8,427 nt of DNA from NCBI GenBank assembly GCA_024277835.1, contig JAJRUK010000117.1, positions 1 to 8,427 of the forward strand, in the 5' to 3' direction. The notes under the pieces were generated by a model. The model ran no database searches, was not told the DNA's origin, and worked only from the letters and a program-made list of their open reading frames with translations. Source of the stretch: Planctomycetota bacterium. GTDB taxonomy: Bacteria > Planctomycetota > Phycisphaerae > UBA1845. Of the stretch, positions 5,149 through 8,427 are shown piece after piece. The position numbers and the translations under genes were made by a program. How positions within the stretch are numbered: the stretch's first letter is position 1; each line of letters opens with the position of its first letter.

Positions 5149-6252
5149 CTAGCAAAGACGAGCACCAACCTCATCGCCCGCGAAAAAATGTACGCGCGCA
5201 ACCTCAACAACCATCGAAACTTCCTGATCAACTTCAACGCTCACACCAGAACTCGCCCGCAACACAACCGTCGCACCACTCTTCGCTCGAACATGAACAT
5301 GCAAACAATCACCCAGCGACTCAACAAGACAAACCTGACCAGTCCCCGACATCGCTCCACCCTCGCCAAGACTCACATCGCTGGCCCGAACCCCAAGCTC
5401 AACCGCACAATCCTCCAACCCGCCAAGCGCAGCCGCAACCTCACCAGACAAACCCCATCGCCCAAAATCACCATCAAAGACAACGATGTCGCCGTCTTTC
5501 ACAATACGCCCCCGAACCAGATTCATGGTTGGCGCACCTATAAACTCCGCCACAAACCGATCATCCGGGCGATCATAAACCCGCTGCGGCGCATCAATCT
5601 GCCGAGCTCGCCCCTCATTCATCACCACAACCCGATCCCCAAGCGCCATCGCCTCCTGCTGATCGTGCGTCACATAAAGAATCGTCGTCTGCAATCGCCG
5701 GTGCAGCGCCTTAATCTGGGCCCGAAGCTCAAGTCGCAACTTCGCATCCAGATTCGACAGTGGCTCGTCAAAAAGAAACACGTTGGGTTTCCGCACAATC
5801 GCCCGACCCACCGCCACCCGCTGCTGCTCCCCGCCGCTCAGTTGCCCAGGACGACGTTCGAGCAACTCCGTCAACCCCAAAAGCTCCGCGGTCTCTCGCA
5901 CCTGTCGATCAATCTCACCGCGAGGCGTCTTCCGCATTTTCAAACCAAAGGCCATGTTCTTGTACACCGTCATGTGCGGATAAAGCGCGTAGTCCTGAAA
6001 AACCATCGCCACGTCGCGATCTTTGGGCGCAACTTTCGCCACATCACGATCGTTAATCCGAATGACCCCGCAGTTCGGCCTCTCCAAACCCGCAACCAAA
6101 CGCAACGTCGTCGACTTCCCGCAACCCGACGGACCCACCAGAACAAGAAACTCGCCATCGGCAGCGCTCAGTGACAAGTCGTCCACAGCCCGCACCTCGT
6201 CGCGACGACCGCGAAAAACCTTCGACACCTTTTCAATCGCGACACTCGCCAC
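5149..6252 (-). CDS. ABC transporter ATP-binding protein, MalK/UgpC (sugar or glycerol-phosphate importer) family
   Basis: This is the ATPase that would power a carbohydrate-type ABC importer at the inner face of the membrane. From a GTG start at 6252 it has 367 residues, normal for the family. Visible motifs are the A-loop Phe at 13, Walker A GPSGCGKST at 40-48, the Q-loop Gln at 86, the signature LSGGEQQ at 138-144, Walker B VFLFDEP at 158-164, the D-loop SNLDAKL at 166-172 and the switch His at 196. The FIGAPTMN junction at about 237-244 leads into a C-terminal TOBE-type regulatory domain. GTG is chosen because GAGAG lies seven bases upstream; the TTG 24 bases earlier has no such site. No permease or binding protein is in the window, so it may serve several transporters encoded elsewhere, as known for MsmX-type ATPases. 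The substrate is unknown. It diverges from the flavoprotein gene. Confidence 0.9.
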   Translation of the reverse strand: MASVAIEKVSKVFRGRRDEVRAVDDLSLSAADGEFLVLVGPSGCGKSTTLRLVAGLERPNCGVIRINDRDVAKVAPKDRDVAMVFQDYALYPHMTVYKNMAFGLKMRKTPRGEIDRQVRETAELLGLTELLERRPGQLSGGEQQRVAVGRAIVRKPNVFLFDEPLSNLDAKLRLELRAQIKALHRRLQTTILYVTHDQQEAMALGDRVVVMNEGRARQIDAPQRVYDRPDDRFVAEFIGAPTMNLVRGRIVKDGDIVVFDGDFGRWGLSGEVAAALGGLEDCAVELGVRASDVSLGEGGAMSGTGQVCLVESLGDCLHVHVRAKSGATVVLRASSGVSVEVDQEVSMVVEVARVHFFAGDEVGARLC

Positions 6253-6259
6253 AAGACAT

Positions 6260-6264
6260 CTCTC
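6260..6264 (-). promoter_or_regulatory. Ribosome binding site supporting a GTG start for the ABC ATPase
   Basis: Minus-strand GAGAG lies seven bases before the GTG at 6252-6250. It is an imperfect but plausible Shine-Dalgarno sequence. The upstream in-frame TTG at 6276 is preceded only by a T-rich run. Confidence 0.5.
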
Positions 6265-6367
6265 TACAAGAATCAATCAACAAACAAACACCACGGAACG
6301 TACCCGAAACCCAAGACCGCCGACTTGTACCCCGCGGCACCAGTTTCCACAAGCAAACGTTCAACAG

Positions 6368-6397
6368 TTGCGTTAAGCCGCGAAACTGCTGTACAAT
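6368..6397 (+). promoter_or_regulatory. Possible promoter for the flavoprotein gene
   Basis: TTGCGT at 6368-6373 and TACAAT at 6392-6397 are 18 bases apart. The -10 box matches 5 of 6 consensus positions, the -35 box 3 of 6. A start near 6404 would leave about 45 bases before the ATG at 6450. It lies in the 197-base divergent region shared with the ABC ATPase gene, which must also hold the promoter for that gene. Confidence 0.35.
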
Positions 6398-6449
6398 CCC
6401 CATGCGGTCTCGTAGTTGTAGTACATGGTCGTATACGTTAGGCATTTGA

Positions 6450-7568
6450 ATGAGTGAACGTGAGTTTGATGTGATCGTCCTTGGCGCTGGTCCTGCCGGG
6501 GCAACCGCTGCCACTGTTCTCGCGCGACAAGGTCGCCGCGTACTCCTCTTGGATCGCGCCAAGTTTCCGCGTAAGGTTCCGTGCGGCGGCTGGCTAACCG
6601 GTCTGGCAGAACCCTTCCTCTCCGAACTGGGTTTGAATACCAAAAAGGTTCTGACCAACCCATTTCGCGACGTGACGTTCCATAGCGCCGACTTCGAAAA
6701 GCAGAGTGCGCCCAAGATTGACCGCGACTTTGGCTTCATGATCGATCGCGCAGCGTTCGACAGCGCGCTGGTCGATCTCGCGCAAAAAGCCGGGGCGCAG
6801 TTTAAAAGCGAACACGAAATCCACGATCTAAAGCTCAACGAGTCCGGCGTCCAGGTCTTTCACCCCGACGGCTCATCCCATTCCGCCAGACTCCTCGTCC
6901 TGGCGACCGGTCGAAGCGCTGCTTGGCTTGACACCATAGGCGTCGCAAGAGCGCGCGGCGACGCAGCCATCCTCAACGCCCAGGTCGAAGCGACGATCCC
7001 GAAGAAAAACGCCCCGAAAACGCCACACGTTTCCGTCGCACTCGGACTCGACGGCGGTGCAAGCTTCGGACTCATCGGACTCACGAAAGACCGACTCGTC
7101 ATCACCGTCAACTGGCGCGGCGAAGCAGACGCCGTCATCCGCACGCTGATCTATCTCTGTCGAAGTGCTCACGAAGCCGGCGTCGCGCCAATGGACTTAT
7201 CCAATTTCGCCGTCTCCGCGCCGGTCATCAAAAGTCCCGCCGCCGTCGCTCTCGATATGGACACGCACGTCGGAAAACATGCCCTCGTCGTCGGCGACGC
7301 CGGCGGATTTGTCTCAGCCGCGAGCAACGAGGGCATCTACCCAGCGATGTGGTCTGCCAAAATCGCCGCCGAGGTCATCCACAACGCCCTCGACAGCAAA
7401 TACGTTCAGGACGAGCTAATGCAGTTCAACACGATGTGGCGGATGGCGATGGCTGACCATCTTCGATCGCCCCACACCGACGTCCGCTTCCTCCTGCCGC
7501 TCATCTTCTCAAACCAACCCATGGCAGACCGCATGGGAGCCGCCTTCTTCTTCGGCGAAAATATTTAG
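6450..7568 (+). CDS. FAD-dependent oxidoreductase, geranylgeranyl reductase family
   Basis: This 372-residue flavoprotein probably reduces carbon-carbon double bonds of an isoprenoid chain, or a related lipid or quinone substrate, using FAD and NAD(P)H. The N-terminal Rossmann motif GAGPAG is at residues 12-17 and is followed by LLLDRAKFPR. PCGGWL at 44-49 matches the conserved Cys-Gly motif of geranylgeranyl reductase-like enzymes. LVLATGRS at 149-156 and GDAGGF at 282-287 are the later FAD-contact motifs, and NEGI at 293-296 stands where the family usually has GEGI. There is no signal peptide or clear membrane helix. The ATG has only a weak upstream TTAGGC. It diverges from the ABC ATPase gene and no isoprenoid gene is beside it, so the substrate is open. 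Related families (menaquinone reductases, halogenases) share the fold; the PCGG motif favours the reductase family. Confidence 0.85.
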   Translation: MSEREFDVIVLGAGPAGATAATVLARQGRRVLLLDRAKFPRKVPCGGWLTGLAEPFLSELGLNTKKVLTNPFRDVTFHSADFEKQSAPKIDRDFGFMIDRAAFDSALVDLAQKAGAQFKSEHEIHDLKLNESGVQVFHPDGSSHSARLLVLATGRSAAWLDTIGVARARGDAAILNAQVEATIPKKNAPKTPHVSVALGLDGGASFGLIGLTKDRLVITVNWRGEADAVIRTLIYLCRSAHEAGVAPMDLSNFAVSAPVIKSPAAVALDMDTHVGKHALVVGDAGGFVSAASNEGIYPAMWSAKIAAEVIHNALDSKYVQDELMQFNTMWRMAMADHLRSPHTDVRFLLPLIFSNQPMADRMGAAFFFGENI

Positions 7569-7597
7569 CACTCCGACATGCCTCAAATGATGGGTTA

Positions 7598-7610
7598 GGG
7601 TGCCACTGCC
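7598..7610 (+). repeat. Half-copy of the GCCAGTG hairpin repeat
   Basis: The 13 bases gggtgccactgcc share the 11-mer gggtgccactg with the copies at 4637 and 8083-8093 (inverted). The right arm is missing, so no hairpin of this family forms. Confidence 0.45.
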
Positions 7611-7640
7611 AACCCGTACCTTTTCGAGCATCGTGCGTTA

Positions 7641-7653
7641 GCCCCGAAGGGGC
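7641..7653. repeat. GCCCC-GAA-GGGGC hairpin, inverted copy
   Basis: This is a perfect 5-bp stem with a three-base loop. Read on the minus strand, its context (tttcgccccttcggggcta) closely matches the copy at 7842-7854 and its flanks. It is therefore an inverted member of the same family. Confidence 0.65.
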
Positions 7654-7669
7654 GAAACGCATTCAACAG

Positions 7670-7689
7670 CCCCCGGCGCGAGCCGGGGG
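7670..7689. repeat. Strong 8-bp hairpin with GCGA tetraloop
   Basis: CCCCCGGC (7670-7677), loop GCGA, GCCGGGGG (7682-7689) form a perfect, very GC-rich stem. A GNRA-type loop would make the RNA form especially stable. It is not followed by a T-run. Confidence 0.7.
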
Positions 7690-7767
7690 GAACAAACGAG
7701 CGTCACGGGACAAAGCCCCAACGGAGCGACACCTCTTCTCAACCATAGTCGGTGACCCAATGGTTCC

Positions 7768-7781
7768 GCCCCATCCGGGGC
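7768..7781. repeat. GCCCC-ATCC-GGGGC hairpin, direct copy
   Basis: This is a perfect 5-bp stem inside the context GGTTCCGCCCC and GGGGCTAC. The same flanks surround the hairpin at 7842-7854, 74 bases further on. Confidence 0.65.
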
Positions 7782-7805
7782 TACGCAACTTGCGACGAAC
7801 CGTGT

Positions 7806-7831
7806 CCCACGGCTTGCGCCGTGGGCTTTTA
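7806..7831 (+). terminator. Terminator-like hairpin with a T-run
   Basis: CCCACGGC (7806-7813), loop TTGC, GCCGTGGG (7818-7825) form a perfect 8-bp stem followed by CTTTT. On the plus strand this has the form of an intrinsic terminator. It lies about 240 bases after the flavoprotein stop codon, within a cluster of repeated palindromes, so it may instead be one more repeat. Confidence 0.45.
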
Positions 7832-7841
7832 AAACCGTTCC

Positions 7842-7854
7842 GCCCCTTCGGGGC
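7842..7854. repeat. GCCCC-TTC-GGGGC hairpin, direct copy
   Basis: This is a perfect 5-bp stem with loop TTC, in the context GTTCCGCCCC and GGGGCTAC shared with 7768-7781. Its last base is the first base of the degenerate tandem repeat that follows. Confidence 0.65.
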
Positions 7855-7964
7855 TACTGGTGCGAGATGCGTACCGATGGGCTACCGGTGCAACACGGAT
7901 TCCAAGGGCGACCGATGCGGCTTGATTCCCCAGGCAACTGATGCGACATGGATTCGTCTTCGGG
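7854..7964. repeat. Four degenerate tandem units of about 27 bases
   Basis: Units run 7854-7881, 7882-7908, 7909-7934 and 7935-7964 (28, 27, 26 and 30 bases). Each begins with a variant of CTACYGRTGC and most contain GATTCC or GATTCG followed by a G-rich end. Copies are diverged, and unit borders are my alignment by eye. There is no repeat-spacer alternation, so this is a minisatellite-like array and not a CRISPR. Confidence 0.5.
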
Positions 7965-8065
7965 TCACACAAGCAATCGGCCCGCCCATGTCGCTCGTGC
8001 AGCCAAACATTGGCAAATAAACCACCCGTCGCACCCACCCGCGCATTGTCGGGTCGTGGCGGGAG

Positions 8066-8093
8066 CACTGGCAGTAAGCTGCCAGTGGCACCC
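8066..8093 (-). repeat. Intact GCCAGTG hairpin repeat, inverted
   Basis: A perfect 9-bp stem, cactggcag (8066-8074), loop taag, ctgccagtg (8079-8087), is followed by gcaccc. Read on the minus strand it starts gggtgccactggc, like the copy at 4637-4665. It sits about 35 bases upstream of the pdxJ promoter. Confidence 0.75.
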
Positions 8094-8128
8094 CGTGGAG
8101 AAGTCAGACGCCGGACGACCCCTCTCTT

Positions 8129-8155
8129 TTGACCTCGCGTGTCGGCGAGTATAAT
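8129..8155 (+). promoter_or_regulatory. Sigma70-type promoter of pdxJ
   Basis: A perfect TATAAT is at 8150-8155. TTGACC at 8129-8134 matches the -35 consensus at 5 of 6 positions with a short 15-base spacer. TTTTGA at 8127-8132 would give 17 bases. Transcription would start near 8162 with a leader of about 25 bases that contains the ribosome binding site. Confidence 0.6.
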
Positions 8156-8174
8156 ACCCAGGCGGTTGTCGCGC

Positions 8175-8178
8175 GGAG
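8175..8178 (+). promoter_or_regulatory. Ribosome binding site of pdxJ
   Basis: GGAG lies nine bases before the ATG at 8188, an acceptable spacing. It supports the start codon at which PdxJ homology begins. Confidence 0.65.
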
Positions 8179-8187
8179 AATTCACGA

Positions 8188-8427
8188 ATGATCACGCTGG
8201 GTGTAAACATCGATCACGTTGCCACGGTTCGTCAAGCTAGGCGTACCGACGAACCCGATCCCGCATGGGCTGCGGTCGAAGCTCAGCTCGGCGGGGCGGA
8301 CTGCATCACGTTTCACCTTCGCGAAGACCGCCGCCACGTAAACGACCGCGACGCCCGAGCGCTCAAAGACATCGTCAACGTCAAACTCAACATGGAAATG
8401 TCCATCGCCGACGACATCGTCACCATC
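8188..8427 (+). CDS. pdxJ: Pyridoxine 5'-phosphate synthase PdxJ, 5' part (runs off the window)
   Basis: PdxJ condenses 1-deoxyxylulose 5-phosphate with 3-amino-2-oxopropyl phosphate to form pyridoxine 5'-phosphate, the last ring-forming step of the DXP-dependent vitamin B6 pathway in the cytoplasm. Only the first 80 codons are present, about a third of the usual ~240. They contain the family hallmarks LGVNIDHVATVRQAR (residues 4-18), PDPAWAAVEAQLGGAD (23-38), TFHLREDRRHVNDRD (41-55) and KLNMEM (66-71). The conserved His, Arg and Glu residues of the active site in these blocks are intact. The frame is open to the last base. A good promoter and GGAG site precede it, so it probably starts its own transcript. 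Nothing suggests truncation other than the window edge. Confidence 0.95.
   Translation, partial: MITLGVNIDHVATVRQARRTDEPDPAWAAVEAQLGGADCITFHLREDRRHVNDRDARALKDIVNVKLNMEMSIADDIVTI

Larger units (their letters stand above)
7569..8187. other. 619-base non-coding region packed with palindromes and degenerate repeats
   Basis: No convincing gene is present. The longest open frame (7760-8020, plus strand) runs through hairpins and tandem repeats, and its translation has no recognisable domain. The region holds one half-copy and one full copy of the GCCAGTG hairpin, a cluster of five GC-rich hairpins, four degenerate ~27-base tandem units, and the pdxJ promoter at its end. It looks like a site where repeats have accumulated. 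Confidence 0.75.

Noticed and set aside
5041..6174. Open frame of 377 codons on the plus strand opposite the ABC ATPase gene
   Set aside because: It is an antisense shadow rich in Arg, His and Pro. The minus strand carries every ABC ATPase motif, and the frame starts inside a palindrome.
7854..7964. Possible CRISPR array
   Set aside because: Units are contiguous and diverged, with no alternation of identical repeats and unique spacers, and no cas gene is present.
7760..8020. Open frame of 86 codons in the repeat region
   Set aside because: It is composed of hairpins and tandem units. The repeated peptide pattern follows the DNA repeats and no start signal precedes it.

Overview
The window looks like chromosomal DNA of a Planctomycetota bacterium, possibly Phycisphaerae-like. 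The main evidence is a secreted FG-GAP propeller protein that ends in DCNxNG-type acidic motifs and a C-terminal VDLNDFANFQ segment, a remnant of a Cys-rich surface protein with a VPxxSxWG-type sorting tail, and several intergenic palindromes of kinds I associate with planctomycete genomes. The lineage is inferred from protein style; there is no rRNA or tRNA in the window.

Layout: (1) 1-203 is a leader with a decayed palindromic repeat, a weak promoter and a strong ribosome binding site. (2) 204-1328 (+) is a beta-class DNA methyltransferase carrying a low-complexity, hairpin-rich in-frame insertion. (3) 1498-3132 (-) is an exported seven-bladed FG-GAP protein, convergent with the methyltransferase. 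(4) 3275-3550 (-) is the orphan C-terminus of another surface protein, cut off just before trpD. (5) 3565-4593 (+) is trpD, with unusual active-site substitutions and a possibly leaderless start. (6) 4709-4993 (+) is a small protein with paired CxxC motifs. (7) 5149-6252 (-) is a MalK/UgpC-type ABC ATPase, divergent from (8) 6450-7568 (+), a geranylgeranyl-reductase-family flavoprotein. (9) 7569-8187 has no gene but is dense with hairpins and degenerate tandem repeats. (10) 8188 to the window end (+) is the 5' part of pdxJ behind a good promoter.

The genes do not form one pathway. They are mostly single housekeeping or metabolic genes (tryptophan and vitamin B6 biosynthesis, sugar-type ABC transport, isoprenoid or quinone-type reduction) mixed with one exported protein and an orphan methyltransferase. 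The most unusual aspect is the repeat load. At least two palindrome families occupy intergenic regions, and a hairpin-rich segment has entered the methyltransferase coding sequence without breaking the frame. I saw no CRISPR array, tRNA, rRNA, transposase or complete insertion sequence. No clear new multi-gene system is visible. The best candidates for something new are the repeat families, the insertion in the methyltransferase and the divergent TrpD.
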